Part shown: piece by piece, positions 14,636-22,947 of the stretch
Position numbering within the stretch: position 1 is the first letter of the stretch
How the letters are laid out: each line of letters starts with the position of its first letter
Assembly: GCA_910584525.1 (NCBI GenBank)
Contig: CAJUAT010000040.1
Span: 1 to 26,235 of the forward strand
Reading direction: 5' to 3'
DNA length: 26,235 bases
Origin: an uncultured Muribaculaceae bacterium
GTDB taxonomy: Bacteria; Bacteroidota; Bacteroidia; Bacteroidales; Muribaculaceae
Notes under the pieces: model-generated
The model's input: the letters and a program-made list of their open reading frames with translations, nothing else
What the model was told of the DNA's origin: nothing
Database searches by the model: none
Translations under genes and position numbers: made by a program

Positions 14636-15675
14636 GAAAGAATAGTTTCTTCCCGCCGGTTTCCCGTCTTGCAAGGCTGGCCATGCTGATTGTCATGGTC
14701 ATGTCGCTGTCGTCGTGTGTACACGAATGGCCGCAGAACGACCTCCCTAAGCGCGACATAACGCTTCACATAAAACATCTGCAGAACTGGACGCATACGG
14801 AGATGACTGTGACCCGCGAGGGCGAGCAGGCTACACTGTGCCGCTATCATCTCAAGGTTTTCCCTGCAGGTACGGCGGAGATTCCCGTTGCGGAGTTCGA
14901 GTTCACCACCGGCGACCTCGACCGTAACGACTTTACGGCCACTATCCAGCTGAGCGAGGGCGATTATGACCTCTACGCCTGGAGCGACTATGCCGACGGC
15001 CATTCGGGCAAGTCGTTCTTCTTCGATACCTCCGATTTCAGAAATGTTGTCTACACGCAGCCTTATAACGGCAACAATGAGCTGCGCGACGCATTCCGCG
15101 GCAAGGCGTCGTTCAGCGTGGCCAGCACCATAATGGCTGAGTATCATCAGGATGTGGAGCTGGTGCTGGAGCGTCCTTTCGCCCGCTATGAGTTCCGCGC
15201 CACCGACATCATGGACTTCGTGAGCCGTGAGATCACGCGTGGCGACAAACAGCTCGCCGGTGCTCTCGTGACCGGTTCGCCTATCGAGATAGAGCAGAAG
15301 CTCCCCGAAATAGGCAAGTACCGCGTAAAGATGATTTATACCGGCTATATGCCCAGCAAGTTCGACAACATCCTCAACCGTCCTGTCGATTCGAGTGTGG
15401 CCATGACATACGATGCGAAAATAAATATTCTCTCGCAGGAAGAGGCACGCCTCGGTTTCGACTATGTGATGGTCAACGGCCATGAGTCGAGTGTCGCCGT
15501 GGCCATGGAGCTGTATGACCCCAAAGGTGACCTCATCGGCCGTACCAATACCGTCAATGTGCCCACCAAGCGTGGCCAGAACACTATCGTCCGTGGCAAG
15601 TTCCTTACCTCGCAGACATCGGGCGGCGTAGGCATCAATCCAGACTATAACGGCGATTTCAATATAGAACTCTAA
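14632..15675 (+). CDS. FimB/Mfa2-family fimbrial anchor-like lipoprotein
   Basis: A 347-residue lipoprotein: basic start, hydrophobic stretch 14-28 and lipobox LSSC with Cys29. Two beta-rich domains follow, with DYDLYAWSDYAD and RDAFRGKASFSV, then LERPFARYEFRATDI, typical of Mfa2/FimB-type anchors in Bacteroidales. The C-terminal third is a second transthyretin-like sandwich ending FNIEL. It lacks the Thr-Arg-Ala-Phe cleavage motif present in the two downstream subunits, as expected of an anchor that keeps its lipid and ends fibre growth. The start overlaps the DUF3575 stop (ATGA), and AGGAGG at 14620-14625 is a strong Shine-Dalgarno, unusual in this phylum and fitting coupled translation. 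An accessory or tip role cannot be excluded. Confidence 0.82.
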   Translation: MRKNSFFPPVSRLARLAMLIVMVMSLSSCVHEWPQNDLPKRDITLHIKHLQNWTHTEMTVTREGEQATLCRYHLKVFPAGTAEIPVAEFEFTTGDLDRNDFTATIQLSEGDYDLYAWSDYADGHSGKSFFFDTSDFRNVVYTQPYNGNNELRDAFRGKASFSVASTIMAEYHQDVELVLERPFARYEFRATDIMDFVSREITRGDKQLAGALVTGSPIEIEQKLPEIGKYRVKMIYTGYMPSKFDNILNRPVDSSVAMTYDAKINILSQEEARLGFDYVMVNGHESSVAVAMELYDPKGDLIGRTNTVNVPTKRGQNTIVRGKFLTSQTSGGVGINPDYNGDFNIEL

Positions 15676-15676
15676 C

Positions 15677-15711
15677 GATTAAAGATAAACGATAAAAGAT
15701 TAAAGATAAAC
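15677..15711 (+). repeat. Five tandem 7-bp repeats just before a fimbrillin start
   Basis: GATTAAA, GATAAAC, GATAAAA, GATTAAA and GATAAAC abut without gaps and end 12 nt before the ATG at 15724. The array makes up nearly the whole 48-nt gap between the anchor gene and the next subunit gene and covers the ribosome-binding region. Confidence 0.8.
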
Positions 15712-15723
15712 AATAGGGAATCA

Positions 15724-18186
15724 ATGAAGAGATATTTCAGATATGTACCTGTGACGATGCTTATGGCATTGGCCGGCTGTTCGCAGGACGAACTGCTGCC
15801 GCAGGGCGACGGCAACGTCAACATAACGGTGAATCTTCCATCGTCGAGCTATGGCACACGTGCCTTCTCCGACGGATATGCTGCTACCGACCTGCAGTAT
15901 GCTGTATACGACGCAGCCAACAAGAATATGATTACCGAGGGTAGCGCCACTTTCGACGCCGACAAGAGGAGCACCACGGTATCCATCAACCTTGCCACGG
16001 GTAAAAGCTACCAGATAGCCTTCTTTGCCCACAGGAAGTCGCAGAGTGTATATACGTTCAACGCCGACAGTAAGACCATCGACGTGAACTATTCCGCGAT
16101 GACGGAGTACAACAGCGAGGACTACGACTGCTTCTACAAGCTGGAGGATGTGGAGAATGTGGAGAAGGGCGTCAACAAGGATGTAACCCTTGTTCGACCT
16201 GTAGCCCAGGTTAACTGGGGTACGGGCGACCTGAGCTATCCAGCCGTGCTTGATGCCGATGCCTATGGCGCTGGAGCCGGCAGACTTGTCAGCTCGGTGA
16301 AGGCCAAGGGGTACACACAGTTCGACATGATGACGGGAGATGTTGTAGAGGGCACCGAGACAGAGGTGACCTTCGGCGACAAGGCGCGTCCTGCAGAGAC
16401 GGAGCTCTTCCCCGTGGAGCCGGGCAAATATAAATATGTGTCGATGCAGTATCTGCTGATACCTAAGGGAGGCACACTGATTGACGTGACACTCGAGGCA
16501 CGCAACAGCGCCGGCGCACCGGCTCTTGCAACCGTTAATGTAGCCAACGCACCCGTACAGGCCAACTACCGCACCAACATCTATGGCGACCTCCTCACCA
16601 ACCCGACGGTATTCACCGTAACGAAGGATGAGAAATGGGGAGGAGAAAACGATGTGCCCCTGAATGCGGAGACTATTGTCGACGGCGTTAAGTATGACAA
16701 GCTTTCGCAGAACATTTTTATAGAGAACCTCAACGGCCTCACATGGCTGCGCGACCAGTCGATAGGAGCCACTCCCAATAACTTCCAAGGCAAGACTATA
16801 AAGTTGGTAGCCGACATCGACATGTCGACGGTTGCCAACTGGACTCCCATCAGCTATCTCCCCGGCGGCGACATTCAGCTGCACTTCAAGGGAGAGTTCG
16901 ACGGTTGTGGCCATACCATCTCCAACATGACATCCACTGCCGACGAAGGTGCCGGACTCTTCTACAATTCATGGGGCGTCATCAAGAACCTGACTCTTAA
17001 AAATGTAAATGTCAGCGCTTATCGCGACGCTGCCGGCATAGTAGGCTGGGGTCACCTCTCGCATGTGGAGAACTGCCACGTGATAGGTGGTACCATCGAA
17101 GCCAAGACCAGACTCGTAGACGGCAAGATGGACGACGGCAACAACTGCGGCGGTATCGCAGGTTATCTGGCGTCGAACAATACGGCATACATCAAGAACT
17201 GCACCGTGACAGGCGTTAAGCTGAAGGCTTACCGTAAGGTGGGGGGAGTGGTAGGTTATGCCAACGTCAACCCGCGAGAGAGCACCGAGGTCAGCGGCAA
17301 CCGTGTAAACAATTGCGAGATTGTTGCCGACATGACGGTCAAGAACTACAATGGCGTGAAACAGCCGGAGGCCGGCGAGATTTACGGTGGCGCCCAGAAC
17401 GGTGTAGTGCTCGACAACAATATAGGCAAGGACAACAGTGTGCTGGTGTTGCGACTCGACAAGACTACAGAAGTGGCGTCTGCCAAATCTTTCGTGGCAC
17501 TCGTAGAGATGCTTAATGCCGATAATAATAAGTTCGCCGGCATGACCATCAACATCACAGCCGATCTGGACTTTGCAGGCGTTGAAATTCCTTCGGTGAC
17601 TTATTGGAATCCGGAGAATTACCTCACCATCGACGGCAATAACAACACTATCAGCAATATCACGTTTACGAAAAATTCTCCCTGTATCTTCAAGTCGCTT
17701 ACAGGAAATATCAGGAACCTGAAAATCAACAATATAAGAGGCAATACAGATGACAGAGGAGTAGGTATTGTTGCCAACCTTTACGGCAATGTCGAGAATG
17801 TGCACGTTACGAATGCCGACATAGTAAGTTCGGAAGGACGTGTCGGCACAATCGTCGGTCTTCACAACGGAGGACGGATGATCAATTGCTCTGCCAAGAA
17901 TGTCCGCCTTGTCGGTTCATGGAGTGTAGGCGGTCTCTCCGGTGCAATTAACAAGGATGCTCTCGGATACCGGAACTGTACCGTTGAGAATGTGGAAGTT
18001 AAATTCTCCGGCAGCGGGTTCGGAGGAATCTACGACAAGCTTTTCGGCGTGATGTGCGGAAATGTCAACAAATATGTGGAGTTTGAGGACTGCAAGATCA
18101 TCAACTGTGGCGACCATACACTCCCTGTTGATTATACCGATGCCGCTTACAAGTGGAACGGAGTTCTTATTCCGGCCGACGAGTGA
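15724..18186 (+). CDS. Fimbrillin-like lipoprotein with C-terminal GLUG/beta-helix adhesin region
   Basis: An 820-residue surface lipoprotein with lipobox LAGC (Cys19). Residues 28-310 are a fimbrillin-like module (DUF6562-type, family label from memory): DGNVNITVNLP, GTRAFSDG, YDCFYKLEDVE, LVRPVAQVNWGT, YVSMQYLLIPKGG and the closing ANYRTNIYGDLLTNP. Arg46-Ala47 in GTRAF matches the place and context where Arg-gingipain cuts P. gingivalis FimA (Arg46-Ala47). From about 335 the chain changes to repeats with GLUG-type cores: AAGIVGWGHLSHVENCHV, GGIAGYLASNNTAYIKNC and VGGVVGYA, and a second block (about 660-800) with IVGLHNGGRMINCSAKNV. These form a right-handed beta-solenoid, usual in adhesins. 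It probably acts as a tip or specialised subunit. It follows the anchor gene on the same strand, and a heptamer array occupies its leader. Confidence 0.85.
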   Translation: MKRYFRYVPVTMLMALAGCSQDELLPQGDGNVNITVNLPSSSYGTRAFSDGYAATDLQYAVYDAANKNMITEGSATFDADKRSTTVSINLATGKSYQIAFFAHRKSQSVYTFNADSKTIDVNYSAMTEYNSEDYDCFYKLEDVENVEKGVNKDVTLVRPVAQVNWGTGDLSYPAVLDADAYGAGAGRLVSSVKAKGYTQFDMMTGDVVEGTETEVTFGDKARPAETELFPVEPGKYKYVSMQYLLIPKGGTLIDVTLEARNSAGAPALATVNVANAPVQANYRTNIYGDLLTNPTVFTVTKDEKWGGENDVPLNAETIVDGVKYDKLSQNIFIENLNGLTWLRDQSIGATPNNFQGKTIKLVADIDMSTVANWTPISYLPGGDIQLHFKGEFDGCGHTISNMTSTADEGAGLFYNSWGVIKNLTLKNVNVSAYRDAAGIVGWGHLSHVENCHVIGGTIEAKTRLVDGKMDDGNNCGGIAGYLASNNTAYIKNCTVTGVKLKAYRKVGGVVGYANVNPRESTEVSGNRVNNCEIVADMTVKNYNGVKQPEAGEIYGGAQNGVVLDNNIGKDNSVLVLRLDKTTEVASAKSFVALVEMLNADNNKFAGMTINITADLDFAGVEIPSVTYWNPENYLTIDGNNNTISNITFTKNSPCIFKSLTGNIRNLKINNIRGNTDDRGVGIVANLYGNVENVHVTNADIVSSEGRVGTIVGLHNGGRMINCSAKNVRLVGSWSVGGLSGAINKDALGYRNCTVENVEVKFSGSGFGGIYDKLFGVMCGNVNKYVEFEDCKIINCGDHTLPVDYTDAAYKWNGVLIPADE
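16540..16605 (+). repeat. Conserved DNA block at the end of the shared module, copy 1
   Basis: This 66-nt segment encodes VANAPVQANYRTNIYGDLLTNP and differs from 19140-19205 in the next gene at four positions, while flanking coding sequence has diverged far more. The two copies lie exactly 2600 nt apart in the same orientation. Confidence 0.85.
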
Positions 18187-18314
18187 CTAAAATGTGCTCG
18201 CGACAGATAAGTAGCTGAAACAACCTCATTGAGTAAGACGGTGCAGACGCGCTAAAGAAAAAAGAATAGACAATAATAACATAAATAAACAAACTATTCA
18301 ATAACAACATGACT

Positions 18315-19946
18315 ATGAAGAAAATAATGCTTTTGCCGGCAGCGCTGCTGCTGGGACTGGCTTCCTGCTCGAACGAGGCAGAGATGCCGGTAGTGGAAAG
18401 TGACGGCAATGTCAACATCACAGTCAACCTGCCCGGGAATCTCGGCACACGTGCCTTCTCTGACGGACTGACCGCCGATGACCTTGAGGTGGCTGTCTAT
18501 GACGTGACAGATGCCGATAATCCTGTACTTGCAAGAAAACAGGATTATAAATTCGGTAACTCGCTGAGCACGAAAATAAGCCTTACGCTCGCCAATGGCC
18601 GCAGCTACAAGATCGCTCTCTTCGCCAGCAAGAAGGACAACTCTCCCTATACCTTCAATACGGCAGACAGGAAGATCACCGTGGACTATACCAAGATGAC
18701 AAAGTATAACTCCACCGACGACTACGACTGCTTCTACAAGCTGTACGAGATCGCAAAGGTTACCGGTCCGATCCAGGACAACATCCTTCTTGTGCGTCCT
18801 GTGGCTCAGATCAACTGGGGTACCAACGACCTTGCCGACCAGGTTCTTCTTCCCGTATATGGCCAGGATAACGCCAACCTCTACACCAAGGTTACCACCA
18901 CGGCCTACACAGAGTTCGACATGTTCAAGGGCGATGTAGTGGAAGGCACGACAACAGCTGTGAATCTTCCTCTGATGAAGCGCCCCACAGGCGAAACATT
19001 CCCCGAAGTTAAAGAGGGCACGACTTACGAGTATCTGTCGATGCAGTATCTGATGGTACCGAAGGCATCGTCGGTAGTCGACCTGAAGCTTGAGTCGGCA
19101 GCTGCCGCAGACGCAACCGCAGCCATCGCTACCGTCATGGTAGCCAACGCACCGGTACAGGCCAACTACCGCACCAACATCTTTGGCGCACTCCTCACCA
19201 ACCCGGCAGACTTCACCGTAACCAAGAAAGAAGCTTTCGAGGAGCCCGACAACAATGTTCCTGTAGCTTATGTTGACAATGAGGCTGACCTTAAGGAGGC
19301 TCTGAAGAATAAGGGTGCCAACATCACTCTTAACAATGACATCAACATTACCGACGGTGCACTCTCACTGACACAGAATGCCACCATCGACCTCAACGGA
19401 CATACAATCACATCTGCGGGTGCCCCTACATATGGCGATGCATTCAAAGTGAAGGGTGCAACCGTCGTATTTAAGAACGGTACACTTGCCGGTCCTTCCA
19501 CTGCGCACGAAGATTCAGGTCTTCTCTACATTCAGAAAAACTCGAATGTGACGCTGGACAATGTTACTATCGATGCTGCAAAAGGTACACCCGTATACGT
19601 TCAGGGCGAAGGCAGCAATCTTGTTATAAAGTCGGGTAAATACACTGCTCAGACGCATACACAGGTTGTATACGTACAGAAAGCCTCTAAGGTTGTAATT
19701 GAAGGTGGTGTGTTCAAGACAATGACGCAGGATCCGACATATCTTACCAACTTCACGTTGAATCTTAATGACAAGCTTACGAATGTAGAGGGCTATCAGC
19801 CTACCAATCACATCGAGGTAAAGGGTGGTAAGTTCTACAAGTTCAATCCTGCTGCATCGAAGAGCGAGAATCCTGTAGCCAACTTCGTGGCTCCCGGCTT
19901 CAAGTCGGTACAGGATGGCGACTGGTACGTGGTAAGTGCTGAGTAA
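18315..19946 (+). CDS. Second fimbrillin-like lipoprotein with a pectate-lyase-like beta-helix tail
   Basis: A 543-residue lipoprotein; ATG 18315 gives MKKIMLLPAALLLGLASC with lipobox Cys18, whereas ATG 18309 only adds Met-Thr. Residues 30-310 are clearly paralogous to the same part of the preceding protein: DGNVNITVNLPGN, GTRAFSDG, the YDCFYKL motif, LVRPVAQINWGT and ANYRTNIFGALLTNP. Arg46-Ala47 (from this start) again marks the predicted protease site. The tail differs entirely: about 335-500 shows repeated strand-turn motifs with ladder Asn and Gly (ATIDLNGHTITSAG, VTLDNVTIDA, VVIEGGVFKT), as in right-handed beta-helices, ending with a short cap GDWYVVSAE. The 122-nt leader (18187-18314) is AT-rich, without a clear promoter, so transcription from the operon promoter is likely. 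A hairpin terminator follows. Confidence 0.85.
   Translation: MKKIMLLPAALLLGLASCSNEAEMPVVESDGNVNITVNLPGNLGTRAFSDGLTADDLEVAVYDVTDADNPVLARKQDYKFGNSLSTKISLTLANGRSYKIALFASKKDNSPYTFNTADRKITVDYTKMTKYNSTDDYDCFYKLYEIAKVTGPIQDNILLVRPVAQINWGTNDLADQVLLPVYGQDNANLYTKVTTTAYTEFDMFKGDVVEGTTTAVNLPLMKRPTGETFPEVKEGTTYEYLSMQYLMVPKASSVVDLKLESAAAADATAAIATVMVANAPVQANYRTNIFGALLTNPADFTVTKKEAFEEPDNNVPVAYVDNEADLKEALKNKGANITLNNDINITDGALSLTQNATIDLNGHTITSAGAPTYGDAFKVKGATVVFKNGTLAGPSTAHEDSGLLYIQKNSNVTLDNVTIDAAKGTPVYVQGEGSNLVIKSGKYTAQTHTQVVYVQKASKVVIEGGVFKTMTQDPTYLTNFTLNLNDKLTNVEGYQPTNHIEVKGGKFYKFNPAASKSENPVANFVAPGFKSVQDGDWYVVSAE
19140..19205 (+). repeat. Conserved DNA block at the end of the shared module, copy 2
   Basis: Partner of 16540-16605, encoding VANAPVQANYRTNIFGALLTNP; see the first copy for the comparison. 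Confidence 0.85.
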
Positions 19947-20030
19947 TCATTGCCAGGATCAGTAATAGCTAATCTGAAAAATCAAGCTAAAAAAGAATCA
20001 AGTCCAATCTGACATCAGTCAGTATGATAA

Positions 20031-20058
20031 GCCGGGAGCGCCTTCTGACGCTCCCGGC
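20031..20058 (+). terminator. Hairpin ending the fimbrial locus
   Basis: GCCGGGAGCG at 20031-20040 pairs perfectly with CGCTCCCGGC at 20049-20058, with an 8-nt loop. The tail ATTCTGTG is only moderately T-rich, so efficiency is uncertain, but position 85 nt after the last subunit and before the valS promoter fits a terminator. Confidence 0.7.
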
Positions 20059-20100
20059 ATTCTGTGTTCGCCCTGACAAGAATTGTGAGACGATATTAAA

Positions 20101-20132
20101 TTTGGCGGCATGTGGGATTTTTTGTAATTTTG
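20101..20132 (+). promoter_or_regulatory. Bacteroidetes-type promoter for valS
   Basis: TTTG at 20101-20104, a 20-nt spacer and TAATTTTG at 20125-20132. The transcript would start near 20135, leaving a leader of about 45 nt. Confidence 0.78.
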
Positions 20133-20180
20133 TGATTCTATTGCGGGCGTATGGCCGCAACTTCATAAGAAGAGAAGACA

Positions 20181-22802
20181 ATGAACGAATTAGCCACAAA
20201 GTATAATCCCTCGGAAGTAGAGGACAAATGGTATGCTTACTGGATGGAGCATGGTCTGTTCCATTCGGAGCCTGACGATCGTGAGCCGTATACAATAGTG
20301 ATACCACCTCCCAACGTGACGGGCGTGCTCCACATGGGACATATGCTCAACAACACAATCCAGGACATACTTGTGCGCCGCGCGCGGATGCTCGGCAAGA
20401 ATGCCTGCTGGGTGCCGGGTACTGACCATGCCGCCATCTCCACAGAGGCCAAGGTTGTGGCTAAGCTCGCCGAGGATGGAATCAGCAAGAAAGACCTCAG
20501 CCGCGAAGAGTTCCTGCGCCATGCCTGGGACTGGACCCACAAGTATGGAGGCATAATCCTCAAGCAACTGCGCACCCTCGGCGCTTCGTGCGACTGGGAA
20601 CGTACCGCCTTCACCATGGACGAGAAACTCTCCAAAAGCGTGATAAAGGTATTCAACAGCCTCTACGAAAAAGGACTCATATACCGTGGCGTGAGGATGG
20701 TCAACTGGGATCCCAAGGCCCTCACCGCCCTCAGCGACGAAGAGGTGATCTATAAAGAGGAGCACAGCCACCTCTATCATCTGCGCTATATGGTGGAAGG
20801 CGAGGAAGGCCGCTACATAGTGGTGGCCACCACCCGGCCGGAGACAATACTCGGCGATACGGCAGTATGCGTCAACCCCAACGACGAGCGTTACGGCTGG
20901 CTTAAGGGCAAACGCGTGACAGTGCCGCTGGTGGGTCGTTCGGTGCCCATCATCATGGACGAATACGTGGAGATGGAGTTCGGTACAGGATGCCTCAAGG
21001 TGACGCCGGCCCACGATGTCAACGACTATATGCTTGGCGAGAAATACAATTTACCGTCGATAGACATCTTCAACGACAACGGTACCATCTCGGAAGCCGG
21101 CGGCATGTATGTTGGCATGGACCGTTTCGACGTGCGCAAGCAGATCATGAAGGATCTGGAGGCTGCCGGACTCGTGGAGAAAACCGAGGACTATGTCAAC
21201 AAAGTTGGGCACTCGGAGCGTACCGACGCCGTGATAGAGCCCAAGCTGTCGATGCAGTGGTTCGTGAAGATGGAGGAGCTGGCCAAGCCGGCTCTCAAGG
21301 CAGTGGAGGATGACGACATAAAGTTCGTGCCCGCTAAGTTCAAGAACATCTACCGCCACTGGATGACCAACATCAAGGACTGGTGCATCTCGCGCCAGCT
21401 CTGGTGGGGACACCGCATACCGGCATGGTATCTGCCCGAGGGCGGATATGTGGTGGCCGAGAATGAGGAGGCGGCGTTGCTGAAAGCCATAGAGAAGACG
21501 GGCAACGGCAACCTTACCCTCGCCGATCTGCGTCAGGACCCCGACTGCCTCGACACATGGTTCTCGTCGTGGCTCTGGCCCGTGTCGCTATTCAACGGCA
21601 TCCTCGAACCCGAGAATGAAGAGTTCAAATATTATTATCCTACCACCGACCTGGTGACGGCTCCCGACATCATCTTCTTCTGGGTGGCACGCATGATAGT
21701 TGCCGGCTACGAGTTTGCCGGCGACAAGCCTTTCAACAACGTATATTTCACGGGCATCGTCCGCGACAAGTTAGGCCGCAAGATGTCGAAGAGTCTTGGC
21801 AACTCGCCCGACCCGCTGGAGCTCATCGCGAAGTATGGTGCCGACGGCGTGCGCATGGGCATAATGCTGGCAGCGCCGGCAGGCCATGACATAATGTACG
21901 ACGACTCGCTCTGCGAGCAGGGACGCAATTTCTGCAACAAGATATGGAACTCATTCCGGCTCATCAAGGGCTGGGAGGTAAGCGACGGCGAGCAGCCGGC
22001 GAGTGCGGCGGCAGCTGTGCGCTGGTTCGGCGCCAAGCTGGCGGCGGTGGCCGCCGAGGCCGACGACCTTATGGGCAAGTTCCGCATCTCAGAGGCCCTC
22101 ATGGCCATTTACAAGCTCTTCTGGGACGAATACTCCTCATGGTATCTGGAGATGGTCAAGCCGGCTTACGGGCAGCCCGTAGACCGAACGACATATGAGG
22201 CCACTCTCGGATTCCTCGACAATCTGCTGCGCCTGCTGCATCCCTTCATGCCATTCATCACCGAAGAGCTGTGGCAGCACCTCAGCGAGCGCAAGGAGGG
22301 CGAAAGCATCATGTATGCCGCAATGCCCACCGGCAAAGCATGTGATGAAGGGATACTCTCATCGTTCGAGAACATCAAGGAGGTAGTGGCCGGCATACGC
22401 ACGGTACGCAAGCAGAAGCAGCTGGCGCAGAAGGAGCCGCTGCAGCTCGACGTGAACGGCCCGCGCGACAAGAGCCTCGACAGCGTGCTTGTCAAGATGG
22501 GCAATCTCTCGGCCATCAACGACGTGGAGGAGAAGAAGCCTACGGCATCGGCCTTCATGGTGGGCGCCACAGAGTACAGCATACCGCTGGAAGGCAAAAT
22601 TGACGTGGAGGCCGAGAAGGCCAAGCTGCAGAAGGACCTCGAATATTACACTAAGTTCCTTGCCGGCGTCGAGAAGAAGTTGGGCAACGAGCGATTCGTA
22701 GCCAACGCTCCGGAGGCTGTGGTTGCCATGGAGCGCAAGAAGAAGAGCGACGCCGAGGAGAAGCTCGCCGCAATTCGCGCAAGCCTCGCTTCCCTTGGAT
22801 AA
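20181..22802 (+). CDS. valS: Valyl-tRNA synthetase
   Basis: Charges tRNA-Val; the class Ia enzyme edits misactivated threonine. The 873 residues fit the family. PPPNVTGVLHMGHM at 43-56 holds the HIGH motif (HMGH 51-54), the editing domain contains ATTRPETILGDTA, WCISRQLWWGHRIPAW opens the second half of the catalytic domain and KMSKS is at 534-538. An anticodon-binding helical domain (MPFITEELWQHL) is followed by a C-terminal coiled coil (about 800-870) rich in Lys and Glu, typical of ValS. The gene is monocistronic, with its own promoter and a hairpin after the stop that it shares with the convergent gene. Confidence 0.98.
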   Translation: MNELATKYNPSEVEDKWYAYWMEHGLFHSEPDDREPYTIVIPPPNVTGVLHMGHMLNNTIQDILVRRARMLGKNACWVPGTDHAAISTEAKVVAKLAEDGISKKDLSREEFLRHAWDWTHKYGGIILKQLRTLGASCDWERTAFTMDEKLSKSVIKVFNSLYEKGLIYRGVRMVNWDPKALTALSDEEVIYKEEHSHLYHLRYMVEGEEGRYIVVATTRPETILGDTAVCVNPNDERYGWLKGKRVTVPLVGRSVPIIMDEYVEMEFGTGCLKVTPAHDVNDYMLGEKYNLPSIDIFNDNGTISEAGGMYVGMDRFDVRKQIMKDLEAAGLVEKTEDYVNKVGHSERTDAVIEPKLSMQWFVKMEELAKPALKAVEDDDIKFVPAKFKNIYRHWMTNIKDWCISRQLWWGHRIPAWYLPEGGYVVAENEEAALLKAIEKTGNGNLTLADLRQDPDCLDTWFSSWLWPVSLFNGILEPENEEFKYYYPTTDLVTAPDIIFFWVARMIVAGYEFAGDKPFNNVYFTGIVRDKLGRKMSKSLGNSPDPLELIAKYGADGVRMGIMLAAPAGHDIMYDDSLCEQGRNFCNKIWNSFRLIKGWEVSDGEQPASAAAAVRWFGAKLAAVAAEADDLMGKFRISEALMAIYKLFWDEYSSWYLEMVKPAYGQPVDRTTYEATLGFLDNLLRLLHPFMPFITEELWQHLSERKEGESIMYAAMPTGKACDEGILSSFENIKEVVAGIRTVRKQKQLAQKEPLQLDVNGPRDKSLDSVLVKMGNLSAINDVEEKKPTASAFMVGATEYSIPLEGKIDVEAEKAKLQKDLEYYTKFLAGVEKKLGNERFVANAPEAVVAMERKKKSDAEEKLAAIRASLASLG

Positions 22803-22846
22803 GTCACAAAAAGGAACGTGCTCTAAGCACAACAAAAGACATTAAG

Positions 22847-22880
22847 AATGAGTTAGATAATTGAATGAGTTAGATAATTG
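22847..22880. repeat. 17-bp tandem duplication after valS
   Basis: AATGAGTTAGATAATTG occurs twice in direct abutment (22847-22863 and 22864-22880), just before the shared hairpin. A recent slippage duplication is the simplest reading. Confidence 0.8.
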
Positions 22881-22889
22881 TATGATTAA

Positions 22890-22920
22890 GGGGCCGGTAT
22901 CCGTGATGGATCCCGGCCCC
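22890..22920. terminator. Hairpin between convergent valS and the DUF5723 gene
   Basis: GGGGCCGG (22890-22897) pairs with CCGGCCCC (22913-22920), and ATCC with GGAT closes the inner part around loop GTGAT with one mismatch between. Neither side has a strong T-run. Its place between two converging genes suggests bidirectional use. Confidence 0.65.
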
Positions 22921-22947
22921 TGCCTTATGAGTCAGCTCCCTTCAGGG

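Noticed and set aside
15721..16914. A 397-residue minus-strand ORF opposite the first fimbrillin
   Set aside because: Shadow of a clearly conserved gene; no domains and no promoter.
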